A stretch of 64,000 bases of DNA from Taeniopygia guttata. Lineage: Eukaryota; Chordata; Aves; Passeriformes; Estrildidae. How positions within the stretch are numbered: the stretch's first letter is position 1; each line of letters begins with the position of its first letter. Positions 35,325 through 48,130 of the stretch are shown here, in pieces. Both the position numbers and the translations under genes were made by a program. The notes beneath the pieces are model-generated. The model saw only the letters and a program-made list of their open reading frames with translations. It made no database searches and had not been told where the DNA came from. The stretch covers positions 4,717,001 through 4,781,000 of the forward strand of contig NC_133024.1 in assembly GCF_048771995.1 (NCBI RefSeq), written 5' to 3'.

Positions 35325-38164
35325 ATTGCCCCAGTTGAGCACAGAAATCTAGTGGGAGGAGCAGCATTTTGGTGAATAACTCTCTCCTTCAGGCTCTTGG
35401 CTGTTTGGCAGTAGAAGCTAGGTCTTCTCCAGGATTTAGGTTATTACTGAAGTCCCAGATCAACCTCCCTCCTTTTTCAAGTATCAACCACTCCAGCAGC
35501 TGACAACTCCACCCAAAGCAAAACAGAGACCTTTCCTTCAGCTATGGGACCTAGCTCAGCTATTCCAAAACATGGTTTTATCATCCTTCAGCCTCCTTCA
35601 AGGAGTTTATCAAGTTCAGCTGGCACAAAGCAAGCCATTAACACTTCCATTTATTAGAAGCAAGCAGAAAAAAGAGCATGTCAAATACAGGAGTCTCATA
35701 TTCCCCACAAGCTCATTTCCAGTAAACATTGTCCACAGATTTTTCTCCAAGATATTACAAGCAACACTATTTTCTTTGATCCCAAGTCATTAGAGATTTC
35801 TACATGAGTTGGCTTACCACAAGGTTCTCTTGCACACACATAGCTTTTACCTCAAAACCAACCCACTGATTTGGTCTTTGAAGAGAAAACTAAAACAGCC
35901 CCTTCATGTGAGAATGTCCCAGAGCAAAGACTTTCATACCCTGAGCGTGGGGTCTGATCCAGCAAGGAAACAGAACAGACCCCAAATTACCAACCTCCCT
36001 AAAACAAAATTAAAAAGAAAAAAAAAAAGTGCTTAATTTACCTAATTTCAGAACAATGTCATAGCTTTCAGAACAGGATGTACTTTGTTGAAAATAAAAA
36101 AAATCAGCTCTTGGCATCCTTCAGTGGCTATAAATTAATTAACGGAGGATCTTATACACATGTGTATAAATAATATGAATAATGCAGGCAGATAGCAGAG
36201 TTGTGATAAAAAATTAAAGGCTGTTCCCAGCTGGAAAAATTATGCATGCAAGGAGGTCGAATCATGGCTCCAAGGGTGTACTGTGTCAATTGCTACTCTG
36301 AGCCAAAGTGGAAGTAGTGTTTTTGTATGAGGATATTTAATTCTTCTTGGCTTTATTTTGTGATTTTTCTCATTACAAAGAAAGAAGAAATATGCAGGTC
36401 AACATTTACTTTCATTTGTATCACTTCAACCCCAGGGAGTCTGCAGAACCCTCCAGAAGCTTCTCCATAGGCTTGTCAGGAATGAGAATGTTGAGTGTTA
36501 CTGACTCATCTGCCTCTTCAGTTCCTTGAAATCCCAGATGTGGTGCCCGGCACAAGAGGAAACGTTTTGTGTCGTGCTCTTTCTTGGAACTGGTTGTCTT
36601 TGCTATCACAGCTCTGATACTTGTAGGACAGTGAGTTCTGTAGAGCTTATGCTTGTAAAACACCCACTATTAGACTGTGGATTTCCTTGGCAATGATGGG
36701 AATTGAGGTTTCTTTAAGATTTCACCTTTGCCCTATTTTTTGCTTAATATTTTATTAGTTATGTTAAGCAACTGGGTGACATCTACTTTTCTTGAAAGTC
36801 CAAGTCTCTGCCAGCCCATCCAAGAGAACTGGACTAGCTGGATTCAGAAAAAGACAGATACCTGCTTAGGGTCTGGTGATACTTGCTGTCCACGTATGAC
36901 TTTGTTCTCAATCACACTATTAAAATGAGCTTGAGTCATAGATTATAAGATCAGAGTGGACCAATTTGATTTTTCTACCTGATTGCCTTCATAATGCAAG
37001 GCACAGGCTCCTCTGGGCAAGCTTCTATTTGCATAAAAGAGTATTTGTAAGAAAAACATTGAATTTTGACTTAAATAGGGTCCTTAAATGTTTTAAATAA
37101 TTAAATGTTACAAAAGATAAATTTCTTCCTGTTTTATTTTCCCTGCATGCTGCTACAACTCTGGATGAGTTAAATGAATGTCTTCCTAAGACTCAGACAG
37201 TGGACATCTGGTTTGCATCTGTGAACCAGATAGTGAACAGACTCAGACAGTGAACATCTGAAATGCGTGTTTGCATGTGTACAAAATAACCACATTGCTG
37301 ACCTCCTCCTTCATTTCTTGACTCCTCTCTCTGCTTTAGACCAGAAGAAAAAAAAAAAAGAATAAACCAAACACATGCCCTGTGATCTCAACACTTCAGT
37401 GAAACAAGACCTCAGTTTCTCACAGGTTTCCTCTGAAAAACATTCTAATAGAAGCATCAAGGAGAAAAAATGAGACAGTCATGAAATTAGTCATAGCTGT
37501 ATATTTTTCTTCCCCAAAAGATGTCAAATTTGGACTGCATTTTCCAGCTGAAATTTTTTTAGACAATTAAAAAATCTTATCTGAACTGAGATTGTGCCTT
37601 TCTCCCAGACTCTCCAGCTGTATCCAGCTCTGTTGGTCTGAGAGGTTCCCCAGCTTGGCTGGGCTGTGTCCTAGTAGATGCCCCTTTGCTTCAGATGTTT
37701 ATCTGCTTTATCAGGAAGAGTCTGTGAACTTAGAGCTCAGGAAAAAAAAGCTTTCAGAACTCAGAATCTTTGGATGTGGCAGACAATGAAAATGGAGAAA
37801 GGAAACAAAATCAGAAGACAGAACTTTAAATAAACGCTGACAAAGAGATTTTGCTGGTGGTACACATGGCACTTGTATTTATATATATGCATGTATATCA
37901 CTTATACTATATATTGCTGATTGTGAATTCAATTTATGTATATAGTCATTTGGACAAATCACAAGTTATGTCTTGCAGGCATAACTTTTTCCCAGGCCTG
38001 GTCTAGCACTGGATTCTTTACCCAGGCATCTGTATTGAAAATGCTGTCTTCATAATAGAGTGTCAGCTCAGCCAAGAGGCACAGCTTCAGAGAACTACAG
38101 CAATGGGACAAAAAAATCCCAATGTCCTGACACTAATTATTGTCTCATTTTTTATTCTCTGAAG
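35325..38164. other. Intergenic DNA, no gene recognised
   Basis: Holds one ancient CR1 tail (36932-37010) and a 22-bp direct repeat (37189-37210 and 37239-37260, one mismatch). Nothing else named. Confidence 0.5.
36932..37010 (-). mobile_element. Ancient CR1-like LINE tail, minus strand
   Basis: 'gagtcatagattataagatc', 'agagtggaccaatttgattt' and 'ctacctgattgccttcataa' match the fragment at 33338-33430 and the old reptile-type CR1 tail. Confidence 0.5.
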
Positions 38165-38234
38165 CACTAACTGGAGAAAATGGAAGGAAAAATCACCTGC
38201 ATGTTGTTTTTCTATTTGCTTTGGCTGCTCCACG
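38165..38234 (+). CDS. Candidate signal-peptide exon of an unrecognised gene
   Basis: A pyrimidine-rich acceptor-like tract ends GAAG at 38164. An ATG at 38180 sits in a good Kozak context (GAAAATGG). It opens 18 codons starting MEGKITCMLFFYFLWLLH, a convincing hydrophobic signal peptide, then a donor G|GTAGGT at 38235 in phase 1. Phase-1 signal exons are usual in immune-receptor genes. Compatible phase-1 acceptors with TNF-receptor-like coding occur at 49645 and 51569. Short signal-like exons also arise by chance, and no transcript evidence is available. Confidence 0.25.
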
Positions 38235-38619
38235 GTAGGTCAGGCTCAAGGTTGGGACAGTGTGAATACTGAGATCTGCTCTCCAAATGTGAGCTCCATG
38301 GATACATGTAAAACATGTCACAATTTCTCCTGCAGGACCTATGATCTTCCCCTAAATCCCAGACCCACCTTTCTGTCTCTCTGAGCCAAAGATTTCAAAT
38401 GGGCAACCAAGCTGCCTTTGGTATGGAGTGCTCAGTCCCAAGCATGAGAAATCTTTGCCTTTAAGGTGACTGCCAGGCTTTCCCTGTGGAAAATATGTCT
38501 GTTTAGGTGCTTAACTTGTGGCATCTGTAATTAGTATTCCCTACAGGGACTTCCACACACTCCTGGGACCAGCAGTCAGCTGCAGGAATAAAGCAACCTC
38601 ACCATCTGCCTGCTCAGAG

Positions 38620-41446
38620 GTAGGTGCCATTTAGATAATTGCACTGGAGAAGAAAGTGTCTTTCTAAGGACAATCCTGAAGTAGCACTACATTTTTTTTT
38701 TATAACTGTGTTTATTCATAATTGATTTCTTTGGCAGTATTAGTACATAAAATCCAGCAGATAACCAGCTTTGCTTTAGCTTTCAGTTGTGTGGAGATAC
38801 ATATGTTTCCAATTCACCTGCCTCAAATAATAGAATATTATTCTGAATATGTGTCCTGGTATGCACAGTTATCAGCCTTGCCTCTTCTGCCACACCCATG
38901 GGGTGATCAATTAACCCCATAGGAATATGCAGCAGAAACCTCCAATCTTTGTAGGTGGCAGACTGAGGATCTGGCAGGACTTTCCTTAGTGGGGGTGAAG
39001 TCCTGTTCCTGGTAGTTTTGTTGTTGTTGGTTCTGTTTTTTTTTGATTTGTGAAATAAAGCTTATTTTTCTTTCAGAGCATCAGCCTCTGATGGCATTTA
39101 TCTGCAGTTGCACAGTCCATAAGCCTCTTCAAAACAAGGTTGTGAAGGGAGTAAATGACCTTAATTGATTTACAACTATTTTCTTTTGACTAGCCTAATC
39201 TTTCTGGCTCCAGTATTTGACTGTTATTAAATTCTTCTTTAACTCAGCTTGAATCCTAGAAATTTCTACAGGCTTCACTGCTCAAGATGTTTTAGCTAAG
39301 AATTACTAAATTTTTTCTGATTCCCAGTATGAAGTTTTATTGTCCTTATATGAAGTTGCTTAAATACATACAGGCAGAGGCTGTGGTTAGTTTGAAGTTG
39401 TCCCATTCACCCCTGTGGTTTTTGGGTTAAAAAAATCCCCCCAGTAAAATTTATCAAAACTCTCAGGGTCCACTGTTTTCAAACAGTTATGTTTGAGTTT
39501 TCAGCCACTCCCTCTGCTCAAGTAACAGTGATGTGATTTTGATAGTAATAGTCACAACAAATGTCTGGGAGAGATTTTAGAATCTTTAGCACCTGAGATT
39601 TTTCAAGACACACCTCCTGCACTTTGGTGAGGAGGGGAGTCTTTATGTTGTATTAATCCTTCAGCTACCTAAAAATACGATGAGACGTTTAGAATCTGAT
39701 TAAACATGCATTCTCTTTGAGAACCACTGCAAGGGGAAAATGTCCCATACTTTTCCCCTATTCAACCTATCTAATAAAGCTGGTTGGTGTTGTTATTTTG
39801 ATCATATGTTGTTATTTTGATCACCTATGATGCTCCCTATGTGCTTTTGCACAGCAAATTGTGATGCTGAAAGGGGTTTGTTGGTTACCCTCAGATTTCT
39901 TACCATTATTATTGTCTTTTTTAGAGGGAAATCTTCTTTTCCAAAAAACAAAAGATGTAACAACTACCATCAAGCTCTGTGCTGGCACAAAAGTGCTGTA
40001 TACCACATCAGATTTTTTCCTTTCTCTTGCAGTAAATCTGCTGTCCTAAAATAAGCTTGAGCGCTCCTTCTAGCTCAAAGAGGACACTGCTGTTTCATTA
40101 AATCCAAGGTAGCACCTTTTATGTGTATAGAGAAGTCTAAGGTAGAAGAATACCACACTAAATAGAAAGTAATTCCAAATTTCTAAACATAATGTAAAGA
40201 AGATGTCTCATATTTCTCTAGAGGTTTGCAGGATAAGCTCCTGGCTTGTAAGCACACAAAGGGGGTAACAAGCAAAATTCCTGTTAATCCCAATGTTTCC
40301 GCAAAGGACTGAGTAGGTCTCTAGGAAACAAACACCAATAAACTAAAGAGACAGCATCACCTTTTACTCATTTCTCCCAAGAACTCACCCTGATGCTGCA
40401 AGAGCCCTTTCACTTTTAAGCTGTGGCCAACAGAGCTGACCACAGCTTCTCTATTTTTGATACAGACTCAACATTGCTCATTCCCATATTTGTGATTCCA
40501 CACATGTGTGTGCAATCACCAATATGTTCTCCAAGGAATGCACACTGTGAATCAGTGGACAGCTTGACAAGAAGTCCAGCCTATCAAAACTGCCAAGTAT
40601 GACCCATCAATATATTATTTTCTTAGTACTTTTTCTCCAATTAATCTTAAATTCTATCATCCAGTTTTTGTCTCTATAGACATGACACTTACGCATGTCT
40701 TATAATATTCTGGAAGAGATAAATAATTATTTCCTTTCTTACACTTGTTGAGTCCATCAGGGCAGGCTAACCACACCAGGATGAGTTTATTGAAGACTAG
40801 TTTAAGAAACTATGTAAGAGTTTGAGCTGTCTAGGAACACTATTTACTAATACATGTGTGAGAAAGGAGGTTCTGGTACTGTGAGCACAGGAGATCCCAT
40901 GTGAGCATTACTGTCCTCCTGGGGCAAAGCAATGAGCCTCCCTTTGCCACACTGTACTAACAGGATGTAAAATTTTCTCTGTACCACACTCGTGCTGGCA
41001 GGGTGACCATGTGAGTCATCAGAAGGGGATGAGATACATGCAATTTGATCTGCAGGGAAATAACCACTAAATCACATTATTATTTTGTGCCATTATAGCT
41101 GTGAACATTAACAGGATGTCAGGTCTTAAAGCATCTGTCTGTGTGTATCAATGCACTCCTAAATAAATGCTTACTACAGACTGTACTGAAGAAACTCAAG
41201 TCTTCTAATCTGGCTTGCCTGTCCATGTTCATTTTCCTCTACTCCTCTGGCTCTGTTGAGGCTTCAACTTGATCCAGGAAAAAAAAAAAAACATGCAGAC
41301 TTCCAACACTGGTTCTAAAAGCTTTGTACCTTCAAGCACCTGCCAATGGCCTGATCTACCACTCAGAGCATTTGAAACCTTTGTATTTTGATCTCACCGC
41401 CACATTCTCCTTGTGGGATCAGCACAGACTGAATGGGAAAACACGC
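38620..41446. other. Intergenic or intronic DNA, nothing recognised
   Basis: Unique-looking A+T-rich sequence with several mono-A or mono-T runs (for example near 38692 and 41280). No coding exon could be supported. Confidence 0.5.
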
Positions 41447-42095
41447 AGAACCGTAGAATCATTTAGGTTAGAAAAGACCCTTACGATCTTCCAGCCCAAC
41501 TCTAAAACCAGCACTGCTAATTTGGGTTGGAAGGGACCTTCATGACCATCCAGTTCCATTCCCTGCCTTGGGCAGGGACACTTTCCACTAGACCAGATTT
41601 CTCCAAGAACCGTCCAACCTGCCCTTGGATGCTACCAGGGATGGGGCAGCCCCAGCTTCTCTGGACAACCTGTGCCCAGGTCTTAACACCCTCACAGGTA
41701 AGAATTTTTGCCCAATATCCCATCTGGCAGTTTGAAGCAATTCTCCCTTGTCCTGTCCCTCCAGGTCCTTGTCCAAAGTCCCTCTTCAGCTCTTGAAGCC
41801 CCTTTAGGCTCTGGCAGGGGGTCTAAGGTCTTCCTAAAGCCTTCTCTTCTCCAGGCTGAACACCCCCAGCTCTCCCAGCCTGTCTCCAGAGCAGAGGGGC
41901 TCCAGTCCTTGGAGTATCTTTGTGGCCTCCTCTGGACTCACTTCAGCAGCTCCACATCCTTCTCTGCAAGAGCTGGAGGCAGCACTGGATGTGGGGTCTC
42001 ACCTGAGTGGGGCAGAGGGGCAGAATCCCCTCCCTTGTGTTGCTGGTCATGATGCTTTTGATGCAGCCCAGAATATGATCGACTTTCTGGGCTTA
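41447..42095 (-). mobile_element. CR1 LINE 3' region, minus strand (long copy, probably two pieces)
   Basis: One short tail (41447-41520, with 'ccgtagaatcatttagg') abuts a longer copy starting 'tttgggttggaagggacctt'. The longer copy continues with 'ggatggggcagccccagctt', 'ctcccttgtcctgtccct', 'cttctcttctccaggctgaa', 'cagagcagaggggctccagt' and 'tcacctgagtggggcagagg'. It extends into the end of the CR1 reverse-transcriptase region and 3' UTR but has no intact ORF. Confidence 0.88.
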
Positions 42096-44517
42096 CTAGG
42101 GCTTGAAGACTCAGAGTTCAGAGCAGAGTCAAGGCTGGGCATGTTCAAAGCAAACCACTGAGTCTAGAGAGTCACAGCCATAAACCACAAATATCAACCT
42201 TAGACCAAGTCTCTGCTCCTCTGGCTTAGTGGCATAGAAAGTTTACATGCCCTATTATTAGGAGACAGAGCCCAGAATGATGTGCTTGTAACATGGAAAG
42301 CACAGCTCATTGCCTATATTTAGGTAGGATGAATCAAGGCCCTTCTAAAATGTTTACAATGGCTTTTATTTACGGCATGAACCGGAAGATAGCAATTACA
42401 CACATCCCAGATGGAGAAAGATGCTTTATAGGAGACTTGGTTATACCAGGAACCCTGTTGCTTGCTTTTTCTCTTCAGCTGTTTCTTCACTTCTCCTACA
42501 GAAGCAGCAGGAAATCTTTAGGCTTTCCCTCCTCCCCTGTTTCCAAGAAACTGCACCTCTTTGATCTCTTTTAGTAACAAAACCTAGGCCTGCCCTTTTT
42601 CCAGCGGAAACAAGTGACAAAGTGAAAAAACATCCTTATCTGAGTATAAATTGGCACAGTATCTGGACTTCAAAGAAATTCCCCTGATTTACACTTCTTG
42701 CAGACCAAATTTGCCTAGGTCTTCATGGTAGGTGGGAGCCTGTGCTGCCAACCTTGGTCAGCAAATGAAAAACATCATTAAAGAACCTTTAGTCTAAGGT
42801 TTATTTCTCCAGGCTGATGTGGTTACACTGCTTGTTGCTGCACTACATTATACTAGAGAAGGCTACAGCAAGGCTGTTCTGCCTTGATGGTGAATTTCAG
42901 TGCCCATGCTGCTGGGAGTCTTGGATGTGTTTGCACACAAGAAAAAGTGAAGTTTAATCTTTAGGTGGGGAGAGGGAAGCAAAAAACCAAACCACTGCAG
43001 AACTTCACAGTGGAAAACTTAAGTGAGCAGTTTATTCTTTTCTGCCTTCCTCCCACCTTTTCAATTACCAAGTTTTACCTTGAATCTAAGATTCCAAGTG
43101 AAAGAAGCCCATGGCTTCCTCCAGATTGAGGTTATGCAGGTGATTCCTGTTGTCTGGGCTCATTTTACAGCTTTTCCCTTAGCTGGACCCTTTACTGAGA
43201 CTTTGCATGAGCAGTTGGTTTTCATTGTGCCATCTTGAAGACCTCTGGAGCACATTCACTGCTGCGTTTATAAAGAAGGGTCTGGCAAACAAATCCTTCT
43301 GCTACACGTAGATGCCAACTCACACAGTCCCACTGCCCTAGGAACCAGCCCCAAAGCCCATGCTGGCCATGCTGTATTGCTCATTTACAGTAAAAGGGGT
43401 GTATTCCCACCTCTGAGCTTGGAGGGGCCATGCCATGAAGTCCTTAGACTGATTTCTGGGGTCTCAGTTCCTCAGGGAAGTCTGTTGCAGAGCTTTCCAG
43501 GAAAAATTATTTGCAGAGAGCTCCTTCCTATGACCACTGCCCCGGACCAGGGCCAAGTCCTCCAAGCATCTCACCCAAAGCTCAGCTTTCTCTAAACAAG
43601 TAACTCCCAGGAGCTCTCTGTGCTCTTCATCACCTCTGAAGGTGGGAATGACTGAAGGATGGTCTTCTTAGCACATGCCATTTCAACTTTTATCTTTTTC
43701 CCCTGCAAAAACTGTGTTTATAATCTTAAATCTCAATTCCTTCCATGAAAGCATGCCTTCAACTTCCTTATTGGGCATTGGAGGAGAAAGTCTTGGTTCA
43801 TTCTTCCCTCTATGAACAACTTCTGGTCAGTTTGTAAGAAAGAATGGGATTATTGACACACGCTTTTAGATATATTTTAGAAAAATGCAGTTTCAGATGT
43901 AGTTCTGCTAGGGATGGGTTCTCAAATGTTGAAGCTATTCTTTCAGGAAGCTCATGCTGTCATAACAAACAATTCACCAAAATAGAAACAATACCCTGGG
44001 AATCTGAACATCAGAGTGGAAAGTCAGCTTCCTGGCAGATATTTGTAAAGTGCTTTGAAGATGTGAAGAATGACATTGTGGCTAAGAAGCATTTGTTCCC
44101 TTTTTTTGTACTATGATGATGCTGAGCTTAAGGGTTTTTTTCAGTGTGTAATACAAAGAAGCATCATCTAGTCCACACTTGGGGATTTATAAAAAAAGAA
44201 CACAAACCAACCCCCACCAACACCTCCCCCACTTATATAAGAAAATCTCTGTGATATCTCTGCTATCAGCAGAAACATAAACAGTTCTGGTTTATGTATG
44301 GATTTTTCCATAGTTCTCACTACTGTAGTATCTGAATGACTCTACAAATATTTAATAGCTACAATAATGTGAAAGAGTGAAATAGTGTTGTTTATTTTTT
44401 TCCTAGAGGGCACTGAAGCATGGAATTCATTAAGCAACACAAAGTGAAACAGAAGATTAGATACTGAATGCTGATCTATTGAATCCCAGTTTATTGGAAG
44501 AAAAGAGGAAGGAAAAT
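42096..44517. other. Intergenic or intronic DNA, nothing recognised
   Basis: Unique-looking sequence with short overlapping open frames. No repeat or domain recognised. Confidence 0.5.
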
Positions 44518-45154
44518 TGGAAGGAAAGGAAAGGAAAGGAAAGGAAAGGAAAGGAAAGGAAAGGAAAGGAAAGGAAAGGAAAGGAAAGGAAAGGAAAGGA
44601 AAGGAAAGGAAAGGAAAGGAAAGGAAAGGAAAGGAAAGGAAAGGAAAGGAAAGGAAAGAAAGGAAAGGAAAGGAAAGGAAAGGAAAGGAAAGGAAAGGAA
44701 AGGAAAGGAAAGGAAAGGAAAGGAAAGGAAAGGAAAGGAAAGGAAAGGAAAGGAAAGGAAAGGAAGGAAAGGAAAGGAAAGGAAAGGAAAGGAAAGGAAA
44801 GGAAAGGAAAGAAAGGAAAGGAAAGGAAAGGAAAGGAAAGAAAGGAAAGGAAAGGAAAGGAAAGGAAAGGAAAGGAAAGGAAAGGAAAGAAAGGAAAGGA
44901 AAGGAAAGGAAAGGAAAGGAAAGGAAAGGAAAGGAAAGGAAAGGAAAGGAAAGGAAAGGAAAGGAAAGGAAAGGAAAGGAAAGGAAAGGAAAGGAAAGGA
45001 AAAAGGAAAGGAAAAGGAAAGGAAAGGAAAGGAAAGGAAAGGAAAGGAAAGGAAAGGAAAGGAAAGGAAAGGAAAGGAAAGGAAAGGAAAGGAAAGGAAA
45101 GGAAAGGAAAGGAAAGGAAAGGAAAGGAAAGGAAAGGAAAGGAAAGGAAAGGGG
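44518..45154. repeat. (GGAAA)n satellite-like tract, about 640 bp
   Basis: About 127 tandem copies of GGAAA with a few 4- and 6-base register slips (for example near 44658, 44765, 44811, 44890 and 45001), ending GGGG and then an A/C-rich tail (to 45182). All purine on the plus strand. It produces five long artefact open frames (KGKER and LSFPF repeats, up to 286 codons), none of which is a gene. Confidence 0.99.
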
Positions 45155-45182
45155 AACACACAAACAAACAAACAAAAAAAAG

Positions 45183-46802
45183 CACTTCAATCCAGAAACC
45201 ATTTAGTATAGTATTTTGGCCTGAGTTGTACAACCAAGATAAGAATATCTCAAAGGTTCCAGGTAACCCCAAAGTCTTGGAAATTATGAATTTTCTCTAA
45301 TTCCTTTGTGTTTGGGTACAAATCATTCTGACCATCTACAATCCCCCAAAAAGAAGGCTTTTGTGAGTTGTGAGTGGTGTTTGTGTCTATTTCATGTTTC
45401 AGCTGTGTCACGTTCCCATCAGGTGGGCAAGAGAGACATCCTCCAAATGCTCATCTGAGAATGGGGTAAGAGAGAGAGCGTTATAAATGACTCCACAGCA
45501 TGAAAAATGTGAGTTAGAGCTCACCAGCTTTACAGGAACCAAAGGAATAAACCAAGAGATGCAGGTCATTAGGAAACTGGGCTTTATAATTTCCTGTGTT
45601 TGCAGTACTCTTGGCATTTCAAAAAGTGAGATGCACCTTTTACACTGTGAATGATTTATCCTCTGGAGAGGTGATTATCACACTATGTATTTTGATCTCA
45701 TGCCTTTCTTCCTGCAGGTCCATGATGCAGCTGTGATGCTCTGCAAGTAATTAATATCAATTCTACACTAAAATAAAACCAGCAGTGGCTGAGCAATGAG
45801 ATGCAGACAGGAAATGCCTATTCATTGTCCTTTCAATCCACTTGCATGTGAAGCCTAGAGCAGACAGCAAAACTAATTCAACTTCAATCCTAACTCTATG
45901 TCATCACTGGCCATTGTCCTCTTGCCCTAAGTTAATATTCATCTCTGCTACCCGGGAGATTTCTGGCTGTTTACATATTGAAATATTATCCCTTTTATCC
46001 CTTGTGATGGCTTAATGTCTCATTCCCTCTTGGCTTCCCTCCATTTCTGATTCAAAATTTCACTGTATGGGACCTTCTCAAATAAGAAACAGCTCTGATC
46101 AAGGCAACTGCTGCAGCTTTCATTTTTATAGATGATGACTAATGCTTCAGCTTATGATTGTGGTTGATTTTTGGTCTCCACCCCAGTGCTTGGAACATTG
46201 ATATGGGATTTTTAGTCTACTAAGTTCTCAACATACTGTTCCTATTAGGAGCTCATCTGTGCCTGATGGCATCTCTGGAAATGGCTCTTCTCCCACCCAC
46301 CCTGTTTAATTTCTGTTGCTGACTTCTGTTAACATGCCTTTGGTTTGCCCTGAGCAAATGACCAAGATCAGCATCACACCCACCCTTGTGTGGGAACAGG
46401 CTACTCTCTGTCCTTTGGGATCTCCCCCAGCTCCACCCTTTCCTCTTTCATGTCTTCCAGTCATCTCTGCAGCCACCAGATGATGATATTTTCCTGTGGT
46501 CTGAGAATGTTAGTGATGGCTCACCCAAAATGCTCATCATGGTGTGTCTGAAAGTTGCCATAAGGAAGGAAACTCCTGCTGCTAGTGGCTTCAGATCCTC
46601 AAACAGAGTGAAAGCTTCAAGGCAAGTGAAGACCCAAAACTTACATCCAGAAAGATCTCAGGGCAAGAATACTTAAAAATCTGAAGGGAAGACATGAGAG
46701 ACAGGGGAGTTATTCAGTTATGTCCTTCACAAAACACCTCTGATTGTTCTAACAGCTCTCTAAGGGCTTGTGGCATTTGCATACAGACTCCTGACAACAT
46801 CA
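45183..46802. other. Intergenic or intronic DNA, nothing firm
   Basis: Unique-looking sequence. A 63-base piece at 45403-45465 has splice-like ends but no convincing similarity. A 96-codon frame at 46386-46676 is unrecognised. Confidence 0.45.
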
Positions 46803-47420
46803 TACAATCATGGAATAGTTTGGTGGGAGGTCATCTGCTCCAATACCCTGCCATGGACACGGACACCTTCTACTAGACCAGATTGTTCAGAGCCTTGTCC
46901 TGCCTGGCCTAGAATATTTCCAGGGATGAGGCATTTGCCCCCTCACTGAGCAATCTGTGCCAATGTTTCATCATGCTCACAGTAAAAAATATTTGCCTTG
47001 CATCTAGTCTAAATCTACATTCTTTTGGTTTAAAATCAATACTCCTTGCTTTATTTTGACAGATCCTATCCAAAAGTTTGCCCCTATCTTTCTTATAAGC
47101 CCTTTTAGGCTCTGGCAGGGACTCTGAGGTCTCCCTGGAGCCTCCTCCAGGCTGAACATCCCCAGCTCTCCCAGCTTCCAGAGCAGAGGGGCTCCAGCCC
47201 TCAAAGCATCTCTGTGGCCTCCTCTGAATTCACTTCAGCAGCTCCACGCCCTTCTGATGTTGGGGACCACAGGGTTGGAGGCAGCACTGTGGGTTTGGTC
47301 TCACCTGAGTGGGGCAGAGGGGCAGAATCCCATCCCTTGAGTTGATGGTCACGCGTCTGGTGTCCCAGCCCAGGGCATGGTTGACTGTTTGGTCTTCAAT
47401 CACACATTGCTCTGGCACCT
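46803..47420 (-). mobile_element. CR1 LINE 3' region, minus strand
   Basis: 'atcatacaatcatggaatag', 'ttctactagaccagattgtt', 'ttataagcccttttaggctc', 'tccaggctgaacatccccag', 'agaggggctccagccctcaa', 'cctgagtggggcagaggg'. Colinear with the copy at 41447-42095 but independently diverged. No intact ORF. Confidence 0.88.
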
Positions 47421-48130
47421 CCAGCCTTTCATCCCCTACTACCTCCCAGCCTTCTCAAAAGGGCTGGTCTCAGCCATCAGCTGCATTAGCAACAGGCACA
47501 AGCTGAACTCCAGCAGCTGCTACAAACACTGAGTAAACATCTGACAAGAGATTTACTTTTCCCAAGGATCATCCCATGTACACCAGACAAAGGAGATATT
47601 TGATGTATCTCCGCTTTACAGCTGATGTGCTGAGCAGGTTTAAGAGGCATAAGGGCACCCAAATACTGTGGAAATAAATAGGATCTGGGCATGTGTGTAC
47701 TTCTGAGGACTTCAGGTTAAAATAATTTGGTGACTGTTATAGAATATGGGGTTTTTTTTGCCCCTTGTCACATGATGAAATCCTCAGATCTGCAGGGTGC
47801 AAGGTGCTGCCTTCCTTGAGACAATATATACAGAGAAGAGATCTCCCAAGTTGGGGAAACAAAGACCTTTCACTGGCTAGGTCAGAAAATGGAAACCTGC
47901 TTTAAACACCTCTAGCCAAGACATGACCCTCCTGCTTCAGCACCAGGGTTTTTATCCTTGCTGCTGGATTCCATTGCCCAAAATTTCTGTTCAGAGAATA
48001 TTTCCCATCCCATGACAGAATGGATCTTGACAATGTCTCCCAGGAAACAGTGAGAAAAGCCTTGGATATGTCAGGGTATCAAATCCAGTCTCTTCCTTAT
48101 ATCCAGTAGAGCAAGAATGAGATTCTGGGT

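Noticed and set aside
44342-45300. Five long open frames (226-286 codons) over the GGAAA tract
   Set aside because: They are translations of a pentamer repeat in every frame (KGKER or LSFPF). No independent coding signal.
45403-45465. Exon-like piece reading CVTFPSGGQERH, considered as a further TNF-receptor repeat
   Set aside because: It is phase 2 at both ends, which does not fit the phase-1 pieces at 38180, 49645 and 51569, and it has only one cysteine.
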